Made by a program: the position numbers and the translations under genes
The notes under the pieces: model-generated
What the model was told of the DNA's origin: nothing
The model's input: only the letters and a program-made list of their open reading frames with translations
Databases searched by the model: none
Shown here: piece after piece, positions 8,408 to 17,412 of the stretch
How positions within the stretch are numbered: position 1 is the stretch's first letter
How the letters are laid out: the number at the start of each line of letters is the position of its first letter
Assembly (NCBI GenBank): GCA_046705285.1
Contig: JBJKQK010000033.1
Span: 1 to 64,000, forward strand
DNA length: 64,000 nt
Reading direction: 5' to 3'
From: SCRD01 sp046705285
Lineage (GTDB): Bacteria; Acidobacteriota; Terriglobia; UBA7540

Positions 8408-8872
8408 GTGAGTGGAGAAGATCGGCATTTGCTCTCTGATTCTGGTATAGTTTCCTATTTGAACGTGCCCGACCGGCCACCCATCTCAAAGCGCGCAGCA
8501 CGGCGGCTCATCCAGCAGGCATTTGTCCTGACAGGCCGCGACCGTTCCGTGCGGCAGCACATCCGCGAAGCGCGGCTGACAGCGCTTTGGGTGCTTAAGG
8601 ACTGGAATTTTGACTGGACGGTAAATCTGGATCGAGGCAGAATCCGGCTCGACCGGCGGCCTCCCCGCATGCCGGATATGATCCTGAGTTGGCCAAGTGC
8701 GGAGGAATTTTTCACAAGCATGCAGGAAGGCCATGTCCCGAACGAGTCCCTGGAAATCGACGGCGACCTGGCGTTGCGCCAGTACGTCGATCCTGTTTAT
8801 AGAAGCTTTTGCCGTTCGCTTCAGCTAGTCATAAAATACCCGTTTGACGACGCCGGAAATCCTCTTATGTAA
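8408..8872 (+). CDS. SCP2 sterol-carrier-like domain protein
   Basis: A 154-residue cytoplasmic protein. The segment from about residue 60 (FDWTVNLDRGRIRLDRRP, then MILSWPSAEEFFTSM, then LEIDGDLALRQYV) follows the SCP2 pattern of a strand, an Asp-rich loop and a helix ending in a G-D motif. SCP2 domains bind lipids or acyl-CoA; the ligand is unknown here. The GTG at 8408 is the longest start, but an extended -10-like element at 8443-8451 suggests the GTG at 8465 may be the true start. It is divergent from the GH2 gene. Assignment to SCP2 is by pattern only. Confidence 0.55.
   Translation: MSGEDRHLLSDSGIVSYLNVPDRPPISKRAARRLIQQAFVLTGRDRSVRQHIREARLTALWVLKDWNFDWTVNLDRGRIRLDRRPPRMPDMILSWPSAEEFFTSMQEGHVPNESLEIDGDLALRQYVDPVYRSFCRSLQLVIKYPFDDAGNPLM
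8443..8451 (+). promoter_or_regulatory. Possible extended -10 element upstream of the SCP2-like gene
   Basis: The bases tggtatagt fit an extended -10 (TGn then TATAGT). No good -35 lies 16-18 bp upstream. If it is used, transcription would start near 8458 and translation would begin at or after the GTG at 8465. Confidence 0.3.
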
Positions 8873-8994
8873 TGCTTCAATAAAACACTGTAACTGGTTG
8901 TTATTAGTTGACATAATATGAGTCTTGAGATGCATCCGGTAGTTCCTGTATTCTGTGAAGCATGTGGCTATTTTGAACCAGCGGGGGTACGCTG

Positions 8995-9435
8995 ATGACG
9001 ATGGAATTCCCCACGGAGTGGGCTTCGACGACGTTTCGTGTCCGTTATTCTGAGACGGACCAGATGGGTGTCGTATACTACGCGAACTACCTCGTCTGGT
9101 TTGAAATCGGGCGGACAGAATTCTGCCGCCAGCATGGGTTTGAATACCGCGACATGGAGCGCGGGGACGGGCTATGCATCATCGTTGCGGAGGCCAATTG
9201 CCGCTACAAGGCCCCGGCGCACTACGACGATGAAATCCTTGTCAAGACGTGCCTCCGCCAAGCCCGGCGACGCGTTCTCATTTTTGGATACGAGATCCAT
9301 CGGCAATCTGATGCCACCTTACTGGCCGAAGGTGAAACCACGCATGTGGTAATCAATCGCGAAGGACTTGCCTGCGCCCTGCCCGACAAATATCGTGAGT
9401 TGTTTCTCACCGGAATCAAAGTCCGCCAGGAGTAA
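8995..9435 (+). CDS. Acyl-CoA thioesterase, YbgC/4-hydroxybenzoyl-CoA thioesterase family
   Basis: A 146-residue single hot-dog-fold thioesterase that hydrolyses acyl-CoA. The signature YSETDQMGVVYYANYLVWFE near the N terminus contains the catalytic Asp of the family (TDQMG) and the helix that packs over the thioester. The rest (GEIVAEA-like strand, RVLIFGYEIHR, EGETTHVVINREG) completes the fold. In many bacteria YbgC lies beside tol-pal; here no tol genes are visible. The ATG at 8995 is followed two codons later by a second ATG at 9001, and either could be the start. Confidence 0.85.
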   Translation: MTMEFPTEWASTTFRVRYSETDQMGVVYYANYLVWFEIGRTEFCRQHGFEYRDMERGDGLCIIVAEANCRYKAPAHYDDEILVKTCLRQARRRVLIFGYEIHRQSDATLLAEGETTHVVINREGLACALPDKYRELFLTGIKVRQE

Positions 9436-9592
9436 GCGGCGTCTTACCAAGCATGACTGCCTGGCAGGGAGGGCTGGCTTCGTCTTGGGCTCATTGTTCA
9501 GTCGTGGATTTGTCACGAATGCCGGAGACAAGAGCTTTCGGATACAATCAGGTTTCGCATTGACGTGCGCCGACGGAATCTGACGTCTTACG

Positions 9593-10351
9593 ATGCCGCC
9601 CATTTCCGCCACCATCATTACGCACAACGAAGCCGCGAACATCGCTCGCAGCATTCGCTCGCTTGATTGCGCAGACGAGATCCTTGTGGTGGATTCCGGC
9701 TCGACGGATGAAACCGTCAAAATCGCTGCCGAACTCGGCGCCCGAATCATCATCCACGCCTGGGAAGGCTTTGCCGCTCAAAAGAACTTTGCCGTCCGCG
9801 AGGCGAAGCATGATTGGATATTGAGCCTGGATGCTGACGAAGAACTGGATGAAGCGGCGCGTGCGGCCATTCGCGAGTGGAGGCAATCGGCACCGCTGGC
9901 TGCCGCGTACCGATTTGCCCGGCGTGCGCGTTACCTGGGGCGCTGGATTCTCCATTCGGGCTGGTATCCTGACTGGAAGATCCGTCTTTTTGATCGGAGC
10001 AAGGCATGGTGGCAAGGAGCCTACGTGCATGAGTCTGTCGTCACTGAAGGACAAGTGGCAACGATGGATGGCGAGATTCTCCACTACACCTGCGATTCTC
10101 TCGCCGACCACAGAAAGCGGATTGAATTCTACACCGACCTTGCCGCGCGTGAAATGTTCGAGCGCGGCGAACAAAGCGGTCCCGGGCAGCGGCTTCTGGC
10201 GCCCGCGTGGGTATTTGTCCATACATATTTCTTCCGGTTCGGAGTCCTGGACGGAGTGGCCGGATTCCTGATTGCCTGGATGGCGGCTCGCTACGTTCAC
10301 CGGAAATATGTGAAGCTCGCGGAGCTTCAACAAAGCAGAGGAACGCCGTGA
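9593..10351 (+). CDS. Family 2 glycosyltransferase, LPS core WaaE/KdtX-like
   Basis: A 252-residue GT-A glycosyltransferase. The nucleotide-sugar binding face is seen in SATIITHNEAANIARSI, LVVDSGSTDETV and the metal-binding DxD-like LSLDADEEL. The sequence AQKNFAVREAKHDWILSLDA and the C-terminal hydrophobic stretch are typical of the WaaE/KdtX group that adds glucose to the inner LPS core, a role that would fit the KDO genes elsewhere in this window. The next glycosyltransferase starts at a GTG overlapping this stop codon (GTGA), indicating translational coupling. Confidence 0.82.
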   Translation: MPPISATIITHNEAANIARSIRSLDCADEILVVDSGSTDETVKIAAELGARIIIHAWEGFAAQKNFAVREAKHDWILSLDADEELDEAARAAIREWRQSAPLAAAYRFARRARYLGRWILHSGWYPDWKIRLFDRSKAWWQGAYVHESVVTEGQVATMDGEILHYTCDSLADHRKRIEFYTDLAAREMFERGEQSGPGQRLLAPAWVFVHTYFFRFGVLDGVAGFLIAWMAARYVHRKYVKLAELQQSRGTP

Positions 10352-11484
10352 ATTCATCGGCCACTCTCAGAATCGGACACGTCGATACAGGTCCCGCACT
10401 GCGCGGCGGCCAGCGGCAATTACTCTTGCTGGCGCAAGGTCTGCGCGCTCGTGGACACTGGCAATTGATCGTCTGCCCGGAACGGAGTGAACTCTTCGGC
10501 CGGGCCAGGGCGGAAGGTTTTCCTGTGCTGCCGCTCCCACCCGATGATTTCAGGCACATGCGAGGCATGCGGCTCTTGCGGCGCAGACTGCAGAAGGATA
10601 GCCTGGTGCTGTTGCACGCCCACGATGGCGTGGGACAGACGGTTGCGTGGCTGGCATCATTGCACATGGGAATCTACCGCGTCGCAAGCCGACGGGTCAC
10701 CTACGTTCCCAAACGCCGCATCGACTATCGCCTGAAGTACAAATACACATGTGACGCAGTTATCGCCGTCTCACACTTTGTAGGCCACATTGTGGAAGAT
10801 GCCGGCGTGCCGCGTGCGATGATTCACATTATCCCCGATGGAATCGAGATCCCGGAACGCCTGCCTGACACTGCATCAAGACGTGCAACCCGCGCCAAAT
10901 GGAATTTAGGCGAGCACGAATTCGTTGTGGGTCAACTCGGAAACTTCAGTGCGGAGAAAGGGCAAGATATTGCCGTCAAGGCGCTGGAAATCATCGCAGA
11001 GCAATTGCCGGACGCCAGGCTAGTCTTAGGCGGGAATATTTCTGCTGAAGACCTTGCCACCACCAGCCTTGCAGAAGCGGTCGGCAGCGGACGAGTTCTA
11101 TTAGCGGGCTACCAGGAAAACCTTTTCGAGTTCTTCTCCGGCCTCGATCTCTGTATCATGCCGTCCCGCTCTGAAGGGCTGGGTTCTTCGGCCTTGCTGG
11201 CGATGGCGCATGGTGTTCCCGTGATTGCCACGACCGTTGGAGGTTTAACGGAAATTGTCGATGAAGGGAAGACGGGCTGGCTGATTGCGCCGGAGTCGCC
11301 CCAAGCCCTGGCGGATGCGATCGCAGAGGCTGCTTCGAATCCTTCCCGCCTGCAGGAATTTGGCAACAACGCACGCGAGCGCGCAAAGGAGTTCTCCGCG
11401 GACCTGATGGTTGAGCGGACGGAGGCGCTTTACCGGCGCCTGGTCAACCCTCAGGACGAGACGCCGGCAACAACGGTACTTTAA
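10348..11484 (+). CDS. Family 4 glycosyltransferase (GT-B fold)
   Basis: A 378-residue retaining glycosyltransferase. The start is the GTG at 10348, which overlaps the preceding stop by 4 bp; the frame extends to 10207 but that stretch is coding in the neighbour. The N-terminal domain has GPALRGGQRQLLLLAQGL, the acceptor side of GT4 enzymes. The C-terminal donor domain shows GNFSAEKGQDIAVKAL and the conserved E-x7-E region PSRSEGLGSSALLAMAHGVPVIAT. It probably extends the same LPS or surface glycan as the upstream GT2. The prepilin peptidase follows 14 bp later. Confidence 0.83.
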   Translation: MNSSATLRIGHVDTGPALRGGQRQLLLLAQGLRARGHWQLIVCPERSELFGRARAEGFPVLPLPPDDFRHMRGMRLLRRRLQKDSLVLLHAHDGVGQTVAWLASLHMGIYRVASRRVTYVPKRRIDYRLKYKYTCDAVIAVSHFVGHIVEDAGVPRAMIHIIPDGIEIPERLPDTASRRATRAKWNLGEHEFVVGQLGNFSAEKGQDIAVKALEIIAEQLPDARLVLGGNISAEDLATTSLAEAVGSGRVLLAGYQENLFEFFSGLDLCIMPSRSEGLGSSALLAMAHGVPVIATTVGGLTEIVDEGKTGWLIAPESPQALADAIAEAASNPSRLQEFGNNARERAKEFSADLMVERTEALYRRLVNPQDETPATTVL

Positions 11485-11498
11485 AGACGAACGGTTAA

Positions 11499-12326
11499 AT
11501 GATGCAATGGATTGTGGCCATCTTCGGATTGATTTTCGGCAGTTTCCTCAACGTCTGCATCCTGCGCGTGCCGCGAAGGGAATCGATTGTCCGCCCCGGT
11601 TCGCATTGCCCCTCCTGTGGGAGCGCCATCCGCTGGTATGACAATATTCCAGTCCTGAGTTACGTTCTCCTGCGCGGGCGTTGCCGCGATTGCGGCAAGC
11701 GAATTTCCCTGCTCTACCCGCTGGTTGAAATCCTGACTGCAGTGGTTTTTCTGCTGGAGTTCCGGCACTACGGTCTTACGCCGGGGTTTCTCAAGAGCGC
11801 GATTTTCGCCATGCTGATGATCGTCCTGATTTTTACCGACCTTCGCGAGCGCCGGATTCCACACAAGATCACCTTATTCGGCATCGGACTCGGCATCGCG
11901 CTCAGCCTGCTGATTCCGGTGGACAATCGTCCCATCGGGTGGATATTGGCAGACTGGAAAGTCTTCCCTTCAGCGGTCCTGCTCTCGCTGATGGGTGCTC
12001 TCGTCGGCGCATTGGTCGGCGGAGGCCTCTTCTTCGTCGTGGGCGAGGCTTTCTACCACCTTCGGCACAAGGAAGGATTGGGGTTCGGCGATGTGATGCT
12101 GATGCTGGTGGTGGGCGTTTTTTACGGGCCTTCGCTGACCTTGATGACCATCATGCTGGGGTCCCTGCTGGGGACGGCCATCGCCATACCCTTGGCGTTA
12201 TTCAGCTCAAAATTCCGCGACTACCAGTGGCCCTACGGAAGCTTCCTGGGCATCGCCGCCATTTACGCCAGCATCGGTGGCGAAGCCCTGCTGCATGCCT
12301 ACCTGAGCTGGGGCGGTTTCCGATGA
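11499..12326 (+). CDS. pilD: Prepilin peptidase/N-methyltransferase (type IV leader peptidase)
   Basis: A 275-residue inner-membrane aspartic protease that cleaves and methylates type IV pilins and type II secretion pseudopilins. The N-terminal GSFLNVCILRVP and two CxxC pairs (HCPSCG and RCRDCGKR) mark the zinc-binding methyltransferase domain. About eight membrane helices follow. Catalytic Asp candidates are in FTDLRERRIPHK and the GFGDVMLM loop. No pilin or secretion genes are nearby, so its substrates are encoded elsewhere. It closes the rightward glycosyltransferase operon and converges on the PD40 gene. Confidence 0.9.
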   Translation: MMQWIVAIFGLIFGSFLNVCILRVPRRESIVRPGSHCPSCGSAIRWYDNIPVLSYVLLRGRCRDCGKRISLLYPLVEILTAVVFLLEFRHYGLTPGFLKSAIFAMLMIVLIFTDLRERRIPHKITLFGIGLGIALSLLIPVDNRPIGWILADWKVFPSAVLLSLMGALVGALVGGGLFFVVGEAFYHLRHKEGLGFGDVMLMLVVGVFYGPSLTLMTIMLGSLLGTAIAIPLALFSSKFRDYQWPYGSFLGIAAIYASIGGEALLHAYLSWGGFR

Positions 12327-12387
12327 TTGACGCGCCCAAGGCGGTGATGCGGGTTACGCGCAAGTCGCGCCACAAGCTGCTCTTCTT

Positions 12388-13512
12388 CTAATTGGCCGGA
12401 ACCTCCGCCTTCCAGATCCGCGCTCGGCGGAAGAGCACTACGTCAGCAACCCGATCGAACACAAGTTCACTATTGCCCAGCCAATGTAAGCTGTAGGTCG
12501 TTTCCGCTGCCTGGCGAGTCACAGCCCTCGGCTTTGCGCTGCCATTCACCGGGGCGACCCATATTGTGGTCTTACCCCAGAAGGTCAGGTCGTGCCGGCC
12601 CTTCACGGGCGTGCCTTCAAAAGTTACATAAGCAACCTGCTTGCCGTCGGGAGAAGGAACAGCCAGCCCTGCTGCGCGATTTGGACGGGCAATCAAGTGC
12701 TTTCGACTGCCGTCCGGAGTTGATATAACCACCCCCGATTCCGTAACGTAGGCGAGCCTGGAGCTATCGGAGAACCACGGGTCCCATGAGGGCTTTATGT
12801 AGTCCCAGTCATGATTGGGGCTGATGATGATCTTGCCAAGGTTCGTCCATGACTTCTTCGACCGTTCGTACACCCACAGATTGTTGCCCTCTGTGGTGCC
12901 CGACGGTCCGCTCGCGCCCAGCACCGCGACGTACCTCTCGTCAGGCGAGAACGCCATCAGGCCTGTAAGGAATGAATCCTTCCGAGCAAGAACAAGCCCG
13001 TCTGAACAATCAATATCCCATTCTAATAACCGAGGCTCTAGCCTCCAGTTCCAACAAAAAGCGTGGCGTGTGGCAAGGTACTCCGCGCGTTCGGTGTACA
13101 CACTGCGCGGAACATCGACAAGGTTCGATTTGGTTCCGTCGGGCGCCACAAGGAAGGCCTTCCAGTCGCGGTAACAAACCAATCTCTTGCCGTCGGGCGT
13201 CCATCCTTGCAGGAACGCATCAGCCAGGGGTTTTGAGGACAGCACTTTGCCTGAGGCATCCATAACCATGACGTCGGATATCAGGTTTGAGCGGCCAAAA
13301 CCGGTAGTTGGAAGCCTTCCCCAGCCCGTCCTGACAAAAGCTATCATCTTCCCGTCAGGACTTGGAATGGGGTTGTAGGCGTTCACTCCGGTCAAAAGTT
13401 GAGCTGCGCCCGGCTGGTTTAAGCCCAAAACTTGACACAACGCCGGATACGGCAACACCAGCGCGGCCATGAGAAGGATCAGGACGCCTCGTTCTCTCAT
13501 GAACCTGGTCAT
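12388..13512 (-). CDS. Exported PD40 (TolB-like) beta-propeller protein
   Basis: About 374 residues. A Sec signal peptide (RERGVLILLMAALVLPYPALC) is followed by repeated PD40 blades: PIPSPDGKMIAFVRTG, GWTPDGKRLVCYRD, AFSPDERYVAVLGA, WFSDSSRLAYVTESG and PSPDGKQVAYVTFEG. Such propellers act as periplasmic binding scaffolds. No catalytic domain follows, so it is not a prolyl oligopeptidase. The start is uncertain between 13512 and 13500. It stands alone, convergent with the prepilin peptidase gene, and its specific role is not known. Confidence 0.7.
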   Translation of the reverse strand: MTRFMRERGVLILLMAALVLPYPALCQVLGLNQPGAAQLLTGVNAYNPIPSPDGKMIAFVRTGWGRLPTTGFGRSNLISDVMVMDASGKVLSSKPLADAFLQGWTPDGKRLVCYRDWKAFLVAPDGTKSNLVDVPRSVYTERAEYLATRHAFCWNWRLEPRLLEWDIDCSDGLVLARKDSFLTGLMAFSPDERYVAVLGASGPSGTTEGNNLWVYERSKKSWTNLGKIIISPNHDWDYIKPSWDPWFSDSSRLAYVTESGVVISTPDGSRKHLIARPNRAAGLAVPSPDGKQVAYVTFEGTPVKGRHDLTFWGKTTIWVAPVNGSAKPRAVTRQAAETTYSLHWLGNSELVFDRVADVVLFRRARIWKAEVPAN

Positions 13513-13694
13513 GCTCCACCCACACAAAGCAAAGTAGCTTCAGGTCTGAATCGCAAAGGATGCCGACGCCTCCTTTCATCCTCGACCCATGGCGGCGCGC
13601 AACCTTTCATGATTCATGCAAGATTATAGCGCCACCGGGACGCTGCAGGCCGTCGCGGAAGACCTCTTCAACGTAAAGGGGACGATTCTCGGAC

Positions 13695-13780
13695 GGCACG
13701 ACTGAAGTCGTGCCCTTTCACATAAAACCTCCGCATCGTTCGGGGAGAAAGGGCACGAGTTTAATCGTGCCCTTAAGGGC
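13695..13780. repeat. Cluster of palindromes in the gap downstream of purQ
   Basis: The 13513-13841 gap holds no gene. It contains a 20-bp near-perfect palindrome at 13695-13714 (ggcacgact/agtcgtgcc arms), a second hairpin at 13751-13772 (gggcacga/tcgtgccc arms), and a perfect 12-bp palindrome gcccttaagggc at 13769-13780. The first two are themselves related: gtgccctttc at 13710-13719 pairs with gaaagggcac at 13747-13756. This resembles a REP/BIME-like composite repeat and could also end the purL-purQ transcript, though no T-run follows. Confidence 0.7.
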
Positions 13781-13841
13781 AGCACATAGGATCCGGCTTT
13801 AGCCGCTGTAATGGGTGTGCGCTCATTGAGCGCCGCTACAA

Positions 13842-14576
13842 TCAGCGTTTGAGCGAGCGGACAAGGTTCTCGAACAACTTCAGGCCGTCGTGGGAATAGT
13901 GGGCGGGGAGTGCGGCGCGCTCGGGGTGAGGCATCAGGCCGAGGACAAGGCCGGTTTCGTCGGTGACGCCGGCAATTGCGCCGGGCGAGCCGTTGGGATT
14001 GTCAGGGTACTCCATCGATGGTTTGCCCTGAGCGTCAGTATATTGAAATGCGATGCGCGGCCGTGCTGATCCGGCGCTTTCTGAGATCATGGCACGGCCT
14101 TCGGCATGGGCGCTGGGCATTCTCAGCACCTGCCCGGCCAGACCCTCGGTCCACATCGACTTTTCAGAGGAAACCAGAAGACGCACCTTCCTATCTTCAA
14201 AATGGGATGACTGGTTTTCCAGCATCGCCATGCCGCGCACACCAGGCTGGCGGCCCGGAAGGATGCCGGCTTCCGTGAGCACCTGGAAACCGTTGCAGAT
14301 GCCGAGTATGGGCCGCTTGGCCTCAAGGAACGCCGCCAGTTGATCGCGAAGTCTGGCCACCAGCAGGGTGGCGAAGATTCGGCCGGCGGCAAGATGGTCG
14401 CCATAGGAAAAGCCGCCGGGAACGATTGCGGCTGCGTAATTCACCAGGTTGTCGTGGCCGGCCAGCAGTTCGTGCAGATGGAGCAGCGCGGCCTTGCCGC
14501 CTGCACGCTCCACTGCCGCCGCCGTTTCTTCGTGGCAGTTGGTGCCGGGTGCGTAAAGAATCGCAATCTGGGCCAC
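13842..14576 (-). CDS. purQ: Phosphoribosylformylglycinamidine synthase, glutaminase subunit
   Basis: A 244-residue class I glutamine amidotransferase that feeds ammonia to PurL in step four of purine synthesis. The nucleophile is the Cys in LGICNGFQVL, and the His-Glu pair is in GLMPHPERAAL. The N terminus (QIAILYAPGTNCHEET) is typical. The start is set at the GTG at 14576, two bases beyond the purL stop codon; the frame continues to 14645 only because it overlaps purL. The tight spacing implies translational coupling with purL. A single PurL partner carries PurS-like domains, so no separate purS is needed here. Confidence 0.92.
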   Translation of the reverse strand: MAQIAILYAPGTNCHEETAAAVERAGGKAALLHLHELLAGHDNLVNYAAAIVPGGFSYGDHLAAGRIFATLLVARLRDQLAAFLEAKRPILGICNGFQVLTEAGILPGRQPGVRGMAMLENQSSHFEDRKVRLLVSSEKSMWTEGLAGQVLRMPSAHAEGRAMISESAGSARPRIAFQYTDAQGKPSMEYPDNPNGSPGAIAGVTDETGLVLGLMPHPERAALPAHYSHDGLKLFENLVRSLKR

Positions 14577-14578
14577 GG

Positions 14579-17383
14579 CTATTCCACCACCTCGCGGAAG
14601 GTTTTGCTCCAGACCTCTTCCAGTTCGGCCACGTTCTGCTGCCACTGGACACCGCCATCCTCGGCCAGAACCAGCTGAGGCTCTGCGATGACTTCGCCGA
14701 TCGTCAGATGGGGAATAAACAATCCTTCCAGGTCCTGCTCAACGTCGGGGGACACTTCCAGCAACACACTCCCAATAAATTCGCCGAAGAGCAGTTCGTC
14801 CCGGCGCCCGAATATTTCCGGGCTCAGCTCGATGCGCGCGCCGAGTCCTGATCCGAACGCCGCTTCAAAAAGCCGGAGAAGCAGTCCGCCTTCGGCGATG
14901 GCCGAGCCGGAAACATAGAGGTCCTCCGCATGCATAGCGAGCACAGTATCCCAAACGGACTGAACCGCAGCCGCATTGCCGGGATTGAACAAGCGATCGC
15001 CGCGCTGGCCGAACGTATCAGCGTAAACGCTGCCGCACAGCCCATCAGGCCGGGCCGCGCCAAGCAGGACAAGCTTGTTTCCTGCGCGCTTGAAGTCTTT
15101 TGTGACAACATCTTTCACATCGGGGACCCGGCCCATGGCAGCCACGGCAAGAGTCATTGGAACGTCGATTTTTTGCCCTGCGGACTCAAAGGTCCCGGAA
15201 CTGGAATCCTTGCCGGAGATGAACGGGATTCCCAGGTCTTGGGAAAGGCCGGCAATAGCATCAACCACCTGGGACAGGTCAGAGGCGATTTGCGGAGTGA
15301 CACGCGGCGTATAGAAGTTGTCGCACAGGACCATTTCCGTGTAGCTGGTTCCGGCCGCAACGGCCTTGGTGACTGCTTCAATCAGCATCAGGCGCGCCAT
15401 GCCAGGGGGATCGACTTCGCCGTAAAACGGGTTGAATGCCAGGGTTGTGATCATGCCGTACGATTTGTCGCGAAGCGGCGCGGAAACGTAAATATTCGTG
15501 GGCATGCGGTGGTTCCGTCCGCCGTAGGGGCCTACGGCCGTCCGGCCCTGCACCGTGGTATCAAACCGGACGCCGGCAGCGCTCTGGTCGGAGCAATGGT
15601 AATGCGAGAGTACGCTTTCGACGGCCTTATTCCACTGCTCCCGGGTTCCCGGTTCGGCAATTGAAAGAGGCTGAAGCGAACGCTCGCGTGCTACAACGGG
15701 AGTGGAGTCGATCGGGCAGCCTTTCCACAGGAAGTCCATATCGAGGTCCACAACCTGCTTCCCATGCCACGTAGCCTGGAGCCTTTGCCGGCCGGTAAAA
15801 TGCCCGAACTCGACATGGGCAACGTCATAGCGGTCGAGAATTTCGCGCGCCTGGTCAAGCTTTTCGAGCGGGACGACCACCAGCATCCGCTCCTGCGATT
15901 CGGAAAGAAGGATTTCCCAGGCCGTAAGGCTGGCGTCTTTCAACGGCACGCGGTCAAGATCAAGCTCGATGCCCGTCCCGGCGGCAATTTCGCCGGCAGC
16001 CGAGGAGATTCCGCCGGCGCCAAGGTCCGTGATGGCACGAGTGCATCCGGCGTCGCGGAGAACAGGAATAGCGGAGGTGAATCGCCGCTCAGTGATGGGG
16101 TGGCCGATCTGGACCGCTGCAAATTCCTTTTCGAGCGTTGTTCCTGTCATTCCCGTAGAGCTGGCGGTTGCGCCATGAATTCCGTCGCGCCCGGTTTCGC
16201 CGCCAATCAGCAAGGCGATGTCTCCCGGCACAGGTGAATCCTTCAGTGCATCCTTTGCAGGAATCAGGCCGACGGAGTGGCCGAGCGCGAAGCACTTGGC
16301 GTAGCCCGGATGAATACGGTAGACCGGATGCATCATCGGGATGCCCATAGGATTCACATAATAGGCGGTTGCCCGGATGGATTCGGTGACGATCAGCTGC
16401 GGATGCAGAGCGCCGGCAGGAACATCCTCGTCCGCCATGCGCGGGTCCATGGTTCCCATCACCGTGGTGCCGCCAATGGGATAGGCGCCTTTGCCAAAAC
16501 CGAGCGTGTCGCGAATCACGCCGCCGTGCTTTGTAGCGATGCCGCCGAAGGGTGCGATGGAACTGGGGAAATTGTGCGTTTCGCCTTTGATGGTGATCAC
16601 CCAGCCATCATAGAACTCCATCCCGCCGGCGTTGTCTTTGAATGACGAAACAACCAGCGGGTGGTTAATCAGGGCGGTGGCCCGGCTGAGGCGCTTGAGC
16701 AAGCCGAGGCTCTTCCAGGTGGTGTGATAGCAATGATCGCTCCAGCTTTGGACAAGAATTTCGATTTCGGCGTCAGTGTGTGGCCTGCCGCGCTGCAATT
16801 CATGCGCCTGGATGGCTTTCATCTGGGAGAGCGGAGCGTACCAGGAGCGTTCGGCCGAGAGGGCCGCAAGTTCCTGGTCGCTGAGGCCACGCAGCGAGAT
16901 TTCCGTCACCGGATCCGGCTTGCCCGTGGGGCGGAGAGTTTCGACGATTTCGCCCGGCTCGCGAACGCGTTCGACAATCTTGTTATAAAGAAAGCGAGCC
17001 GCAAGCTTCCGCGCTTCGGAATCTTCGAGTCCGGTAAACCGGTAGCGCCGGCTCAATCGCGCGAACGTCAGGCCGGTTTCGCCGAGGGCGTGCGCACCCT
17101 CGAGGATGGAAGGTGTTTCAGGGTCAGTCACGGCGGGACGGTAAGCAATTTCCACAACCGGACCCTGCGCCGGATCGAGTTGCGAATGGTCGGAGCCCGT
17201 CTGGTAAAGGGGATTGATCAGCAGGGGGTAGAGCTTGCTGATATCGACATCGCCCTCCAGCCAAAAGACACGCTCGATCGTCATCTGGCTGAGCCGCGTG
17301 TAACCATGCCGGTGGAAAAACGCAACCCAGTTGCTTGCTTCCGGATCATCTTTTGAAAGCGTAAAGACCGTGTGAATCGACAT
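14579..17383 (-). CDS. purL: Phosphoribosylformylglycinamidine synthase, synthetase subunit with N-terminal PurS-like repeats
   Basis: A 934-residue ATP-dependent amidotransferase that converts FGAR to FGAM. It is about 190 residues longer than the usual small PurL. The extra N terminus looks like two PurS-like units: residues 1-66 (ending VFWLEGDVDISKLYPLLINP) and about 75-142 (VVEIAYRPAVTDPETPSIL, then GLTFARLSRRYRFTG). The PurL core starts near 205 with WSDHCYHTTW, where the family has SEHCRH, and continues with GGETGRDGIHGATASS. It pairs with the separate PurQ downstream, so the layout is PurS-PurS-PurL plus PurQ, between the three-gene and the single-chain forms. Confidence 0.9.
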   Translation of the reverse strand: MSIHTVFTLSKDDPEASNWVAFFHRHGYTRLSQMTIERVFWLEGDVDISKLYPLLINPLYQTGSDHSQLDPAQGPVVEIAYRPAVTDPETPSILEGAHALGETGLTFARLSRRYRFTGLEDSEARKLAARFLYNKIVERVREPGEIVETLRPTGKPDPVTEISLRGLSDQELAALSAERSWYAPLSQMKAIQAHELQRGRPHTDAEIEILVQSWSDHCYHTTWKSLGLLKRLSRATALINHPLVVSSFKDNAGGMEFYDGWVITIKGETHNFPSSIAPFGGIATKHGGVIRDTLGFGKGAYPIGGTTVMGTMDPRMADEDVPAGALHPQLIVTESIRATAYYVNPMGIPMMHPVYRIHPGYAKCFALGHSVGLIPAKDALKDSPVPGDIALLIGGETGRDGIHGATASSTGMTGTTLEKEFAAVQIGHPITERRFTSAIPVLRDAGCTRAITDLGAGGISSAAGEIAAGTGIELDLDRVPLKDASLTAWEILLSESQERMLVVVPLEKLDQAREILDRYDVAHVEFGHFTGRQRLQATWHGKQVVDLDMDFLWKGCPIDSTPVVARERSLQPLSIAEPGTREQWNKAVESVLSHYHCSDQSAAGVRFDTTVQGRTAVGPYGGRNHRMPTNIYVSAPLRDKSYGMITTLAFNPFYGEVDPPGMARLMLIEAVTKAVAAGTSYTEMVLCDNFYTPRVTPQIASDLSQVVDAIAGLSQDLGIPFISGKDSSSGTFESAGQKIDVPMTLAVAAMGRVPDVKDVVTKDFKRAGNKLVLLGAARPDGLCGSVYADTFGQRGDRLFNPGNAAAVQSVWDTVLAMHAEDLYVSGSAIAEGGLLLRLFEAAFGSGLGARIELSPEIFGRRDELLFGEFIGSVLLEVSPDVEQDLEGLFIPHLTIGEVIAEPQLVLAEDGGVQWQQNVAELEEVWSKTFREVVE

Positions 17384-17412
17384 GAGGAACTCAGTTGCGA
17401 CGCTGACCCTCT

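Noticed and set aside
8408..8428. Extension of the GH2 gene to 8428, overlapping the divergent SCP2-like gene
   Set aside because: The added 38 residues have no signal features, while the ATG at 8314 has a strong RBS and a Tat signal directly after it.
14577..14645. PurQ start at 14645
   Set aside because: It lies inside purL, and a GTG two bases after the purL stop matches PurQ homologues.
15764..16237. Rightward frames opposite purL
   Set aside because: Shadow frames with no start context and no recognisable domain.
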